Below, one piece after another: positions 1 to 8,448 of a stretch of DNA of 64,000 nucleotides. A program made the position numbers and the translations under genes. The stretch comes from an uncultured Paenibacillaceae bacterium (GTDB lineage Bacteria > Bacillota > Bacilli > Paenibacillales > K13). The notes beneath the pieces are model-generated. The model worked only from the letters and a program-made list of their open reading frames with translations, searched no databases and was not told where the DNA came from. The stretch covers positions 868,001-932,000 of the forward strand of contig CAJXLT010000001.1 in NCBI GenBank assembly GCA_913056365.1, written 5' to 3'. The first letter of the stretch is position 1. Every line of letters starts with the position of its first letter.

Positions 1-1
1 C

Positions 2-616
2 GTCCTGACATTCCTGCAATACATAGCGTTCTATATCGGTCTGAGCCGAAGCTTCGGCTTCATGGGAGCCATCATTAGCGGGATGATTTCGTTGTTCCAG
101 CTATTGTTGGCTCAGTTCTGGTTTCGCAACGACCGGCTGAACTGGCGCAGCGGAATCGGACTGCTGCTTGGATTCAGCGGATTGTTCGTATTGTTCGCAG
201 ATCGACAGAGCGGGATTTCATTCGGATGGGGAGAAGCGTTGCTAATCGGGTCTGCACTGTTCTGCGCGATTGGCAACCTTCTGTCTAAGTCTGCGGCAAA
301 GCAGCTGACAGTGTTCGCCATGAACAGTCATCAGATGGTAATCGGACTGTTCCCGCTTGACTTCCAATGGAAGTCACTGTTGTATCTAGTGCTGCTCGCG
401 TTCGTATCCGCTGCCTCGTTCATCCTGTGGCACACCTTGATGAAGTATAATGATGTCGGTCGCGTATCTATGTTCCTCTTCATGATTCCGTTGTTCGGCA
501 GCGGCTGGTCCGCATTATTGTTGGATGAAGTGCTGCATGCTTCTGCCCTGGCAGCGCTTGTGCTGATCAGCTTCGGCATTATTCTCGCACATCGCAAGCG
601 CAGTGCTGCTTCATAG
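2..616 (+). CDS. EamA/DMT-family transporter, C-terminal part (gene cut by left edge)
   Basis: The frame is open from base 2, so the true start lies outside the window. About 204 codons remain, with alternating hydrophobic segments typical of the 10-TM drug/metabolite transporter superfamily. Loops rich in Arg/Asn separate helices, and the tail ends in a short basic stretch (HRKRS), as usual for EamA proteins. The family exports metabolites or amino acids across the inner membrane; the substrate cannot be read from the sequence. The first EamA repeat is mostly missing because of the window edge, not because the gene is broken. Confidence 0.8.
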   Translation, partial: VLTFLQYIAFYIGLSRSFGFMGAIISGMISLFQLLLAQFWFRNDRLNWRSGIGLLLGFSGLFVLFADRQSGISFGWGEALLIGSALFCAIGNLLSKSAAKQLTVFAMNSHQMVIGLFPLDFQWKSLLYLVLLAFVSAASFILWHTLMKYNDVGRVSMFLFMIPLFGSGWSALLLDEVLHASALAALVLISFGIILAHRKRSAAS

Positions 617-721
617 GCAAGATAAGTTCAAGAGAACGGTTAAACTTAGTCGTGCTTGGGTTGTGTGCACAATGATACAGCACATATTATGATCGAGCGT
701 CGCGGCAGCAGGCCAGCTTGA

Positions 722-928
722 TTAATCAGGCCAGCCGTTCAAGATGACAGCGAAGATTACACAGGATATTATCGCAATCAAGACCGATATAATACCCGAT
801 AAGCGGCGGCCTTGGAACAAACGAACGATACCGAAACTAGTAGAAGATAAAATAAGCATAATAAATAAGGCAGTTGTGATGAAAAATGGTGCTGAAACAT
901 CCGTAATATCTGTTAAACCCAACTTCAT
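722..928 (-). CDS. Small two-TM membrane protein, unknown function
   Basis: A 68-residue protein with two clear hydrophobic stretches (about residues 14-34 and 42-64), separated by a short basic loop (QGRR). On the minus strand the ATG follows an AAAGGA-type ribosome site. No family was recognised. It stands alone, opposite in direction to its neighbours. A longer reading on the other strand has no ribosome site and low hydrophobic order, so the minus-strand reading is preferred. Confidence 0.6.
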   Translation of the reverse strand: MKLGLTDITDVSAPFFITTALFIMLILSSTSFGIVRLFQGRRLSGIISVLIAIISCVIFAVILNGWPD

Positions 929-1107
929 TCATCCTTTCGTTATGGCGGAATTTATAATTGCTGGTTCTATTGTAGCTTGTCCGCACAGGTTGGACAAGTT
1001 CAGCTCATGCGGACAGCCGAACATAAGCGCTTCGGTCGTTATTCGTTGACTTGACTACTCAGGTATAATGGAGGGAACACAACCTTGATCGCTTGGGAGG
1101 GATCGGT

Positions 1108-1503
1108 ATGCTATACGACTTCTTGAAAATCAAATCGATCGCCGGGGAGCTGAAGCTGTCGCATAAGAAGCGCGAGTTCGGCATTACCGTCTCGACAGAG
1201 GAATTGATTGTGCAGAAGCCGCATGTCAATTATCATGTCCGCCTTGCCGATATTACGCAGATCGTACCGTATCGTCCGGAGAAAGGTCTCAATCCGTTCC
1301 GTCAGATGCGCAAGGACTTAGATGGACGAGCTGTGACAGCTGTACATGAGGGCGGTGATCATTATATCTTTCACGTATCCAGCGCAGTCATGCATAACCG
1401 AAGCGGGAACTTCGATCTGGGAGCATGCCGTATGATTATACCGGTGAAGCCGGATGTGTTGAAGGAGATCGGAAAGTACGGGGGTCTGCTTGTCATTGCA
1501 TAA
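1108..1503 (+). CDS. Hypothetical protein, 131 aa
   Basis: ATG 1108 is chosen over an upstream TTG at 1093, because GGGAGG lies about 7 bases before the ATG and would overlap the TTG. The protein is soluble, with alternating beta-type segments (for example residues 25-60), rather like a small PH/GRAM-type beta fold, but I do not recognise a family. It has no signal peptide and no membrane segment. It faces the convergent HesB-like gene 55 bp downstream. Confidence 0.75.
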   Translation: MLYDFLKIKSIAGELKLSHKKREFGITVSTEELIVQKPHVNYHVRLADITQIVPYRPEKGLNPFRQMRKDLDGRAVTAVHEGGDHYIFHVSSAVMHNRSGNFDLGACRMIIPVKPDVLKEIGKYGGLLVIA

Positions 1504-1558
1504 GCAGGCCCCCTGTGTGTGAATAGAGTAGCTAGTGAGTATGCGAACACGGTTGGGC

Positions 1559-1846
1559 TTAGGCTTCGAGAAGCTTGAAGGCGATCTCATCGTCTATGCA
1601 GCTGACTTCTAGTGAATACCCTTGAACGTACCATTCGTCATGCGGGTCTAGGTAGAATGTAATGCCTTCTACTGTGGCAGACAAGGTACTGTCGCCGCAC
1701 ATGCCCTTCGCAATGCCAAGCGAGAAATTCGGATGCGCTGAACTGCTTCCGTACAGCTTGACATACAGACACAGCTGATCGCCTTCTTGCAAATCCATCT
1801 CTTCCTTATAGAACCTAGCTGCTTCCGGTGTAACATGAAGCTTCAT
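1559..1846 (-). CDS. HesB/IscA-like core-domain protein (YneR type), without the Cys ligands
   Basis: A 95-residue protein resembling the small HesB-like proteins of Bacilli. It starts MKLHVTPEAARFYKEEM and has the beta-rich core (YVKLYG, FSLGIAKG, FYLDPHDEWYVQGY). True IscA proteins carry three conserved Cys that bind Fe-S clusters. Here only Cys at MCGDS and SCIDD and one in QLCLY are seen, not in the CxC tail pattern, so an Fe-S carrier role is unlikely. AAGGAG is 9 bases before ATG at 1846, while an in-frame TTG at 1855 abuts it, so the ATG is used. Confidence 0.75.
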   Translation of the reverse strand: MKLHVTPEAARFYKEEMDLQEGDQLCLYVKLYGSSSAHPNFSLGIAKGMCGDSTLSATVEGITFYLDPHDEWYVQGYSLEVSCIDDEIAFKLLEA

Positions 1847-1872
1847 TCGTACCAACTCCTTCGCACGATTGT

Positions 1873-2856
1873 CTATTGTAAAGGCTGTACGGCATTGGGG
1901 AGCGGATGCTTCTCATCTGTCTGCACGAGCTGTTGCTTCGGCATCCAATCCTGCATGCTTTCCACCTCTTCAATGAACTGACTGATTGCTGTCTCGTAAG
2001 CATCACGATCCATCATTACAGCTTGTGCATGCTCGGCTTCAGGTACTAGATAGAGCTGTTTCATGCCGGGCTTCGCTTCATACATGGCGTGAGACATCCA
2101 GGTAGGAACATAGCCGTCCTTCTCTCCATGTACGAACAGGACAGGTGTCTGGACTGCAGATAAGTCTCGTATCGGAGATACGTCGCGGAACCAGAACTTG
2201 CCCCTCAGGCGCGTCCATAAGTTGGCCATATAGAGCAGCGGCAGCTTCGGCAGGCGATAATCTTCCTTCAACCGATGGGCGAGCTGGTCGGACAAGTCAG
2301 AGTACGGGCAATCAGCTATGTAGAAGGCCGCTCGACTGTCAATAGCTGCATGCTGCAACGCTGTTGAAGCGCCCATGGACTCTCCATGAATACCGATCCA
2401 TGCTGCTGACCCAACATTGGCTTGCACCCAGTCTACACATGCTTTCAAATCGTGCTTCTCCATGTATCCGAATGTAGTCGTTGTTCCGCCGCTTCTTCCA
2501 TGTCTGCGGTGATCGTAAACCAATGCGTGATACCCGAGCTTCTGAAAGATCGGAACGTACTTGAGCGAGCCGATCAGCGAGTACGTAACACCGTGCACGA
2601 ATATCATCACTTTGTCAGACGGTTGCGGTGCGGGAATCCAATACGCATGCAAGTCGTATCCGAACGGGGAGTGAATCCACACTTCTTCCTTCGGCATACG
2701 CGCGAATGCATCTAGATCCAGCCTTCCTTCGGCGGATTCTTTCTCCACCGTCAGATCATAAGGAATCGTTCGGATATGGATGATCAAGCTGGAGAAGTAA
2801 TAACCAATGAGCGCTGACGCTGCACTAGCAGCCAGCACAATCCAAAGCCATAGCAT
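1873..2856 (-). CDS. Membrane-anchored alpha/beta hydrolase
   Basis: A 327-residue serine hydrolase with one N-terminal membrane segment (LWIVLAASAASALIGYYF), so the catalytic domain is probably extracytoplasmic. An oxyanion motif FVHG, a nucleophile elbow GESMG, an acid motif HGEKDGYVP and a C-terminal EAEHA histidine make a complete Ser-Asp-His triad. It resembles the B. subtilis YqkD/BAAT-like 'prolyl oligopeptidase family' hydrolases; the substrate is unknown. The chosen ATG gives the MLWLW anchor start and has AAAGG upstream. An in-frame start 96 bp earlier lacks a ribosome site. Confidence 0.85.
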   Translation of the reverse strand: MLWLWIVLAASAASALIGYYFSSLIIHIRTIPYDLTVEKESAEGRLDLDAFARMPKEEVWIHSPFGYDLHAYWIPAPQPSDKVMIFVHGVTYSLIGSLKYVPIFQKLGYHALVYDHRRHGRSGGTTTTFGYMEKHDLKACVDWVQANVGSAAWIGIHGESMGASTALQHAAIDSRAAFYIADCPYSDLSDQLAHRLKEDYRLPKLPLLYMANLWTRLRGKFWFRDVSPIRDLSAVQTPVLFVHGEKDGYVPTWMSHAMYEAKPGMKQLYLVPEAEHAQAVMMDRDAYETAISQFIEEVESMQDWMPKQQLVQTDEKHPLPNAVQPLQ

Positions 2857-3104
2857 ATGAGCACCAACCTTTCTCTTGTGGGCGAAGGATATTGCGAATC
2901 CGATAAATCTAGTATACCATGGAAGGCATTCAATTATTGAGATTGTTTGCAATTCCTTGACTCATTCTCTTACATACAGCAACAGAATCCGACGTTTGTC
3001 CGCTGGTACGAGTATGCAAATCATGATATGATAATGGAAATATTCGAGACATGGTAATTCGTGCGGCTTACGCACCGGCTTGAATGACAGGGAGGGAGTA
3101 CAGC

Positions 3105-3614
3105 ATGCGCCGGAGATTCGTCATGGAGGCGGTTATGGTAACCATATACGGCCAATTGATGGCACCGCAGCGTTCGGTAGAGTATGTGGTTCCTTATACG
3201 ACCATTATGGAGTTGTACGATATGGTTGCCAGTCAGGAGCTCATTATGCCGGAACCGGCTGATGATGCGCATGTCAAAGCCAAGATTGCCGAGCTGATTG
3301 CATTCTTCGAAGATCCCTTCAATCGGAAGAAGCTGGAGCGGGCGCTTGCTGCGCCATGGAAGGAAAGTCCGCCCATTCTCGTGAATGACCTTGTTACGTT
3401 CGTCGTTGTGAATGCGATGGACAATGCACAGTACGGCGACGTATTCGATCCAGTGGAGACAGAGCTGATCTTGACAGCATCCCAATACGACGTTCCGGTT
3501 CTGACCGATCAGGTGGAGTTTCAGGACAAGCTGATTGAGGCGGGTGTCCCGGTGCAGCTGTTCGATATAGAGGATTTCGAATATGCGGTAGAACAATCCG
3601 AGCCTATCGTATAA
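3105..3614 (+). CDS. Conserved hypothetical protein, 169 aa
   Basis: GGGAGGGAG ends 5 bases before ATG 3105, deciding the start. The protein begins with a basic MRRRFVME and is otherwise acidic and soluble, with motifs VPYTTIMELY, NAMDNAQYG, FDPVETELIL and VPVLTDQ. Proteins of this kind are, as I recall, restricted to Paenibacillaceae and often misnamed ADP-heptose synthase; nothing in the sequence shows a nucleotidyltransferase HxGH motif, so that name is not supported. Function unknown. Confidence 0.75.
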   Translation: MRRRFVMEAVMVTIYGQLMAPQRSVEYVVPYTTIMELYDMVASQELIMPEPADDAHVKAKIAELIAFFEDPFNRKKLERALAAPWKESPPILVNDLVTFVVVNAMDNAQYGDVFDPVETELILTASQYDVPVLTDQVEFQDKLIEAGVPVQLFDIEDFEYAVEQSEPIV

Positions 3615-3725
3615 TTCGTGCAAGGCAAGAGCTAATAGAGGGGGTGCTTCTGGTCTGTTGGCCGGCAGCAGCTCTTTTGTTGTTCGCTGAAGCAATCATG
3701 ATGGAATAGGAGTTGAAGCGCCAGT

Positions 3726-4517
3726 ATGACTGCGGGATGGCTCGGTTGCGAGTCGTTGTCTGATCCAACAGCGGATACAGAAGCGGAAGAATGGACATAT
3801 AGCAGTGATGGCTTGGCGGTGAGAGGTCTTCTCCTTCGCAGTAAGCGGCGACATGCGTTGCAGCCCCCTCTGCTATATTGCCGCGGAGGAATCGGTCGGT
3901 TCGGCATGGTCAAGCCTGAGCGGCTAGTGCCCTTCGCTCGATTGGGCTATGCCGTATTCGCTCCCTATTATCGAGGCTACGGCAGTGGCGGAGCTGGTCG
4001 GGATGCGTTCGGCGGTGATGACAGACACGATGTATATCGTGCCTTGCAGCTATTGCCGGAACTCACAGGCATTGCAAGCCCTCTGAATGGAATTCCGATT
4101 GTCGGATTTTCACGTGGTGCCATCATGGCATTACTGGCAGCTCGGGATTGCCCGTCTGCCGGGCCGATTGTCGTCTGGGGCGGAGTGAGCGATCTCTTCC
4201 TTACATATGAGGAGAGGGTAGATCTGCGCAAAATGCTGAAGCGTGTAGTCGGTCATCCTGTGAAGCAGGCAGACGCCTACGAGGAGCGGTCTGGTGTCTA
4301 TTGGCCGGAACGAATTGCACGACCTGTATTGATCGTGCACGGCACACACGATGAACAGGTTAGCTTCACACATGCCGAGCGGCTGTATGCTGCGATGCAA
4401 CGCGTAGGCAAGCCGGCGGCATGGATGAAGCTTGAAGGTATGGGGCATCTGCTGCCGGATCACGTACGTGACCATACAATAGCGCGCATCGCGGAATGGA
4501 TCGAGACGTGTCAATGA
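3726..4517 (+). CDS. Alpha/beta hydrolase, prolyl-oligopeptidase-like (S9 superfamily)
   Basis: A 263-residue cytoplasmic serine hydrolase. The elements are YCRGGIGRFG near the oxyanion hole, the nucleophile elbow GFSRG, acid in HGTHDEQV and histidine in GMGHLLPDH. It lacks the beta-propeller of full-length S9 peptidases, so it is a stand-alone hydrolase, probably an esterase or acyl-peptide hydrolase-like enzyme. AGGAG lies 13 bases upstream of ATG 3726, a little far. Substrate unknown. Confidence 0.8.
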   Translation: MTAGWLGCESLSDPTADTEAEEWTYSSDGLAVRGLLLRSKRRHALQPPLLYCRGGIGRFGMVKPERLVPFARLGYAVFAPYYRGYGSGGAGRDAFGGDDRHDVYRALQLLPELTGIASPLNGIPIVGFSRGAIMALLAARDCPSAGPIVVWGGVSDLFLTYEERVDLRKMLKRVVGHPVKQADAYEERSGVYWPERIARPVLIVHGTHDEQVSFTHAERLYAAMQRVGKPAAWMKLEGMGHLLPDHVRDHTIARIAEWIETCQ

Positions 4518-4537
4518 ACGAAAGATACAATCAACGG

Positions 4538-4568
4538 TTGCGCGTCACGGAGGGACACATGCTATAAT
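4538..4568 (+). promoter_or_regulatory. Promoter with extended -10 for the ABC-F pair
   Basis: TTGCGC (4538-4543), a 19-base spacer and TGCTATAAT, an extended -10 ending at 4568. Transcription should start near 4575, giving a leader of about 120 nt before the ABC-F start. Confidence 0.55.
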
Positions 4569-4581
4569 AGACTTGCGAGAA

Positions 4582-4643
4582 GGGCGATGAGCCCGCTTTT
4601 TTTGTGGCATCGTTATTGGGGAAGCAGTCTGCAGTGGGTATAG
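4582..4643 (+). promoter_or_regulatory. Attenuator-like hairpin plus leader reading frame upstream of ABC-F gene
   Basis: Just after the predicted transcription start, a GGGC-GATGA-GCCC hairpin (4582-4594) is followed by a run of seven T (4597-4603), like an intrinsic terminator. An ATG in the loop (4587) opens an 18-codon frame, MSPLFLWHRYWGSSLQWV, ending at 4643. ABC-F resistance genes in Firmicutes are often controlled by such leader attenuators. The stem is short and the ribosome site for the leader (AAGGG, 2 bases away) is poorly spaced, so this is inference. Confidence 0.45.
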
Positions 4644-4693
4644 GTCGAAGCCGCTGTTTGAATTTCAGATAGAGATAGGAGTCAGATAGAAGC

Positions 4694-6253
4694 ATGAGTT
4701 TGTTAACAGTAGAGAATGTAAGTCACAGTTACAGCGGAACAACGCTGTTCAAGGATGTTTCCTTTCGTCTGTTGGCTGGCGAGCATGTGGGCTTAGTCGG
4801 GGCGAATGGTGTAGGTAAATCGACGTTGATGAATTTGCTCACCGGCAAGCTGTTGCTTGACGATGGCAAGATTGAATGGACACCGCGGGTACGTTACGGA
4901 TACTTGGATCAGCATGCTGTGTTGACTCCGGGCAAGTCAATTCGCGATGTGCTGAAGGATGCATTCCTCCCTTTATATGAAGTGGAACAAGAAATGCTTG
5001 CGATTACAGATAAGATGGGGGAAGCAACGCCTGAACAGCTGGAAGAGCTGCTAGAGCAGATGGGAGAGCTGCAGGAGCGGTTGGAAATCGGCGGCTTCTA
5101 CTTGATCGATGTGAAGGTCGAAGAAACCGCGAACGGACTCGGTTTGGGCGCGATCGGTCTCGACCGTGATGTGTCGCAGTTGAGCGGCGGACAGCGGACG
5201 AAGGTGCTGTTGGCGAAGCTGCTGCTGGAACAGCCGACCGTATTGTTGCTGGATGAGCCGACGAACTATTTGGACGTGGAGCATATTCAGTGGTTAACTA
5301 GCTATCTCAAGAACTACCCGTATGCGTTCATGCTTATTTCGCATGATACGGGCTTCATGAATGAAGTCGTCAATGTCATCTATCATCTTGAATTTGCGAA
5401 GCTGACCCGTTATTCGGCGAATTACGAGAAGTTTCTTGAGATGGCGGACTTGAAGAAGAATCAGCATATCGATGCCTATGAGAAGCAGCGGGATTTCATT
5501 AAGAAGCAAGAGGATTTCATCCAGCGCAACAAGGCGAGAGCTTCTACCTCTGGAAGAGCGAAGAGCCGCGAGAAGCAGCTGAACAGACTGGAGCGGATCG
5601 ATAAGCCACAAGATGCGCCCAAACCGACTTTCGGTTTCATGGAGTCTCGGGCAAGCAGCCGCTGGGTGTTCGAAGTAACAGATCTCGAGATCGGCTACAC
5701 TTATCCGCTGCTGCCTAAGATGAATATGAAGCTCGAGCGCGGTGAGAAAATTGCGATTATTGGCTGCAACGGTGTTGGCAAATCGACATTATTGATGACG
5801 ATGATGGGCAAGATCGAACCGTTGTCCGGCTCTGTGGAATTAGGGGACTTTCTAAATCCAGGTTTCTTTGAACAGGAAGTAAAGGGGCAGCAGCAAACCC
5901 CTATTGAGGATGTGTGGGAAGCGTTCCCCCACTTGAATCAGCATGAAGTGCGTGCGGCGCTCGCACGTTGCGGATTGACGAACGAGCATATTACGCGGCC
6001 CTTGCATCGGTTGAGCGGTGGCGAGCAGGCGAAGGTGCGGCTGTGCAAGATGATGATGACAGCATGTAACTGGCTGCTGCTGGATGAGCCGACGAACCAC
6101 TTGGACGTCGTGGCGAAAGCAGAGCTCAAGCGGGCTATTCAAGCATTCAAAGGTACAGTGCTGCTCGTCTGCCATGAGCCGGAGTTTTATGAAGGATGGG
6201 TCGATCGGGTGTGGGATGTTGAATCTTGGTCTATGGAGGGTGTCAAGCAATGA
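4694..6253 (+). CDS. ABC-F family ATPase (ribosome-associated), first of a pair
   Basis: A 519-residue protein with two ABC domains and no membrane segment. The first has Walker A GANGVGKST, signature LSGGQRTK and Walker B LLLDEPTNYLD. The second has GCNGVGKST, LSGGEQAK and LLLDEPTNHLD. Between them lies the basic linker (about residues 245-310, rich in Lys/Arg/Gln) that ABC-F proteins place in the ribosomal E site. ABC-F members either rescue stalled ribosomes or protect them from antibiotics; which applies here cannot be decided from sequence. It overlaps the second ABC-F gene by 4 bp (ATGA), and its long leader carries an attenuator-like hairpin. Confidence 0.9.
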   Translation: MSLLTVENVSHSYSGTTLFKDVSFRLLAGEHVGLVGANGVGKSTLMNLLTGKLLLDDGKIEWTPRVRYGYLDQHAVLTPGKSIRDVLKDAFLPLYEVEQEMLAITDKMGEATPEQLEELLEQMGELQERLEIGGFYLIDVKVEETANGLGLGAIGLDRDVSQLSGGQRTKVLLAKLLLEQPTVLLLDEPTNYLDVEHIQWLTSYLKNYPYAFMLISHDTGFMNEVVNVIYHLEFAKLTRYSANYEKFLEMADLKKNQHIDAYEKQRDFIKKQEDFIQRNKARASTSGRAKSREKQLNRLERIDKPQDAPKPTFGFMESRASSRWVFEVTDLEIGYTYPLLPKMNMKLERGEKIAIIGCNGVGKSTLLMTMMGKIEPLSGSVELGDFLNPGFFEQEVKGQQQTPIEDVWEAFPHLNQHEVRAALARCGLTNEHITRPLHRLSGGEQAKVRLCKMMMTACNWLLLDEPTNHLDVVAKAELKRAIQAFKGTVLLVCHEPEFYEGWVDRVWDVESWSMEGVKQ

Positions 6254-7869
6254 TTAGTACAGAACGCATTACTTTGCGATATGGCAGCAGAGCGTTATTC
6301 GAAGATGTGAATATTAAGTTTACCCCAGAGAATTGCTACGGGTTAATCGGTGCGAACGGTGCAGGCAAATCCACTTTTCTAAAAATCTTGTCCGGTGAGA
6401 TAGAGCCGAATGCCGGGTTCGTGCACGTCACGCCGAACGATCGTATATCGGTGCTTCGTCAGGATCACTTCGCCTATGACGATCATCCTGTGATGGAAAC
6501 GGTCATTATGGGCCATGAGCGCTTATATGCGATTATGAAGGAAAAGGATGAAGTGTATGCGAAGCCGGACTTCAATGATGAAGACGGTATGCGTGCAGCT
6601 GAGCTGGAAGGCGAGTTCGCAGAATTGAACGGGTGGGAAGCGGAAGCAGAAGCAGCTGAGCTGTTAATCGGACTCGGTATTCCGAAGTCTCTGCACGACG
6701 AGTTGATGAAGGATTTGGATGCGAATGTGAAAGTGCGAGTGCTGTTGGCGCAAGCGCTGTTCGGTCAACCGAACATCCTGCTGCTGGATGAGCCGACTAA
6801 CCATCTGGATCTGGAATCGATTCAATGGTTGGAGAACTTCCTTGCCAAGTACGAAGGTACTGTCATTGTCGTCTCCCATGACCGGCACTTCTTGAATCAA
6901 GTGTGCACACATATTGCTGATATTGATTTTGGCAAGATTCAGCTATATGTCGGCAACTACGACTTCTGGTATGAATCAAGTCAGCTTGCGCAGCAGCTAC
7001 AGCGCGAAGCGAACAAGCGGGTAGAGGACAAGCGGAAGGAGTTAGAGGAATTCATTCGCCGGTTCAGTGCGAACGCATCCAAGTCCAAGCAGGCAACATC
7101 GCGGAAGAAGCTACTTGAGAAGCTGACGCTCGATGATATTAAGCCGTCCAACCGCAAATATCCGTTCATTAATTTTAAGTCTGAACGGGAAGCGGGCAAG
7201 CAGCTGCTGGCAATCGACAGCTTGAGTAAGTCTGTAGACGGAGAGAATGTGATCGATAACTTGACCTTGATGATTAACAAAGGGGACAAGATTGCATTCG
7301 TCGGACCGCACGGTCTAGCGAAATCTGCCTTGTTCGACGTGTTGGCCGGAGAGAGTGAACCGGATGCAGGCAGCTTCTCTTGGGGGGTCACGACTACTCG
7401 CGCATACTTCCCGCGTGATAATGAGAAGTACTTCGATTCAGACCTGAACCTGATCGATTGGCTTCGTCAATATTCGAAGGATCAAGACGAAACCTATATT
7501 CGCGGTTTCTTGGGACGGATGCTGTTCTCCGGTGAAGAGGCGACGAAGAAGGTGAATGTGCTCTCAGGAGGCGAGCGCGTTCGCTGTATGCTGGCGATGA
7601 TGATGTTGCAATCGCCGAATGTGCTCATTCTGGATGAGCCTACGAATCATCTGGATCTGGAATCCATTACTGCGCTTAATAACGGATTGATCTCATTCGA
7701 CGGCACGATTTTGTTCACCTCGCATGACCATCAGTTCGTGCAGACTATCGCCAATCGGATTATTGAGATTACGCCAGGAGGCGTCATGGATAAAGTGACT
7801 ACTTATGATGAATATTTGGAAAATAATGATGTGAAGGCATTCCGCAAGTCCAACTATGCGAACAACTAA
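6250..7869 (+). CDS. ykpA: ABC-F family ATPase, YkpA/YbiT type
   Basis: A 539-residue twin-ABC protein starting at ATG 6250, overlapping the previous stop. The first domain has Walker A GANGAGKST but no canonical signature (it reads LDANVKVRVLLAQ where LSGG would be), as in YbiT/YkpA. The second has a degenerate Walker A, GPHGLAKS, with Ala replacing the usual Gly before Lys, yet an intact LSGGERVR and LILDEPTNHLD. The linker (about 260-310) is the ABC-F P-site tRNA interaction motif region. The YkpA/YbiT group is usually considered housekeeping ribosome-binding. Co-transcribed with the preceding ABC-F gene. Confidence 0.9.
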   Translation: MISTERITLRYGSRALFEDVNIKFTPENCYGLIGANGAGKSTFLKILSGEIEPNAGFVHVTPNDRISVLRQDHFAYDDHPVMETVIMGHERLYAIMKEKDEVYAKPDFNDEDGMRAAELEGEFAELNGWEAEAEAAELLIGLGIPKSLHDELMKDLDANVKVRVLLAQALFGQPNILLLDEPTNHLDLESIQWLENFLAKYEGTVIVVSHDRHFLNQVCTHIADIDFGKIQLYVGNYDFWYESSQLAQQLQREANKRVEDKRKELEEFIRRFSANASKSKQATSRKKLLEKLTLDDIKPSNRKYPFINFKSEREAGKQLLAIDSLSKSVDGENVIDNLTLMINKGDKIAFVGPHGLAKSALFDVLAGESEPDAGSFSWGVTTTRAYFPRDNEKYFDSDLNLIDWLRQYSKDQDETYIRGFLGRMLFSGEEATKKVNVLSGGERVRCMLAMMMLQSPNVLILDEPTNHLDLESITALNNGLISFDGTILFTSHDHQFVQTIANRIIEITPGGVMDKVTTYDEYLENNDVKAFRKSNYANN

Positions 7870-7883
7870 GAGGAGCGTATACG

Positions 7884-8273
7884 ATGGCTAGAACGAAGAT
7901 TGAGCATGTCGGCATTATGGTTACAGATATGGAGCGTTCCATTGCGTTCTACCGCGATGTGATCGGCATGACATTGAAGGACAGCCTGACAGTGAACGGC
8001 GGCGCGACGAAGCTTGCCTTCATGGGGTTCGGTGAAGACGGAGAGTCGGAGATCGAGCTAGTCTGGTTCGACAACTCGAACTTCCCGACAGAAGGACGCG
8101 TGCATCATATTGCCTTCACGGTAAATAATCTCGAGGAAGAATTTGCGCGTATTCAAGAACTGGGTCTGGAACTGAAGCACAAGGAGCTCCAGACGTTGCC
8201 GAATGGCGCAAAGTACTTCTTCTTCTTCGGTCCGGACAACGAATCGGTTGAATTGTTTCAGCCAGCCGAGTAG
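7884..8273 (+). CDS. VOC-superfamily protein (glyoxalase/dioxygenase fold)
   Basis: A 129-residue protein with the beta-alpha-beta-beta-beta repeats of the vicinal oxygen chelate fold. Candidate metal ligands are His in EHVGI, Glu in EIELVWF, His in VHHIAF and Glu in ESVELFQ, the usual H/E/H/E arrangement of lactoylglutathione-lyase-like proteins. AAGAGGAG lies 9 bases before the ATG, and the gene starts 14 bp after the ABC-F stop, so it is probably the last gene of that operon. The real substrate is open. Confidence 0.85.
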   Translation: MARTKIEHVGIMVTDMERSIAFYRDVIGMTLKDSLTVNGGATKLAFMGFGEDGESEIELVWFDNSNFPTEGRVHHIAFTVNNLEEEFARIQELGLELKHKELQTLPNGAKYFFFFGPDNESVELFQPAE

Positions 8274-8285
8274 TTGCAAGAACGT

Positions 8286-8418
8286 GGACCAGCACGGAAT
8301 CGTATGAACACAACACGGACTAACTCGGAGTAGCAAGAACTAGCACGAAGTATAATGAACTAACATGAACTAACATGGACTTGCAAGAGAACTAGCACGA
8401 ACCAACATAGACTAGCAC
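8286..8418. repeat. Degenerate short tandem repeat, core GAACTARCAYGAA
   Basis: After the VOC stop codon, about nine imperfect copies of a 10-13 base unit occur, for example GAACTAGCACGAA (8338 and 8389), GAACTAACATGAA (8357) and GAACTAACATGGA (8367). Spacing is about 10 or 20 bases. It lies between the stop codon and the terminator, so it would be in the 3' untranslated part of the mRNA. Confidence 0.6.
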
Positions 8419-8448
8419 GAAAAAGCCTGCGATTCTGCAGGCTTTTTC
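8419..8448. terminator. Intrinsic terminator, perfect 12-bp stem
   Basis: GAAAAAGCCTGC, loop GATTCT, GCAGGCTTTTTC. A-run on one side and T-run on the other make it able to act in both directions. It ends the ABC-F/VOC operon. Confidence 0.85.

Noticed and set aside
744-1049. Plus-strand frame of 101 codons opposite the small membrane protein gene
   Set aside because: No ribosome site and no sensible protein features; the minus-strand reading has both a ribosome site and two membrane helices.
1046-1069. TTGACT followed by TATAAT upstream of the 131-aa hypothetical gene, resembling a promoter
   Set aside because: The spacer is only about 12 bases, too short for a sigma-A promoter. No alternative -35 at 17 bases.
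3021-3695. Long minus-strand reading frame of 224 codons
   Set aside because: It lies over a gene with a strong ribosome site on the other strand, has no ribosome site of its own, and its composition (Leu/His/Arg-rich) is typical of an antisense shadow.
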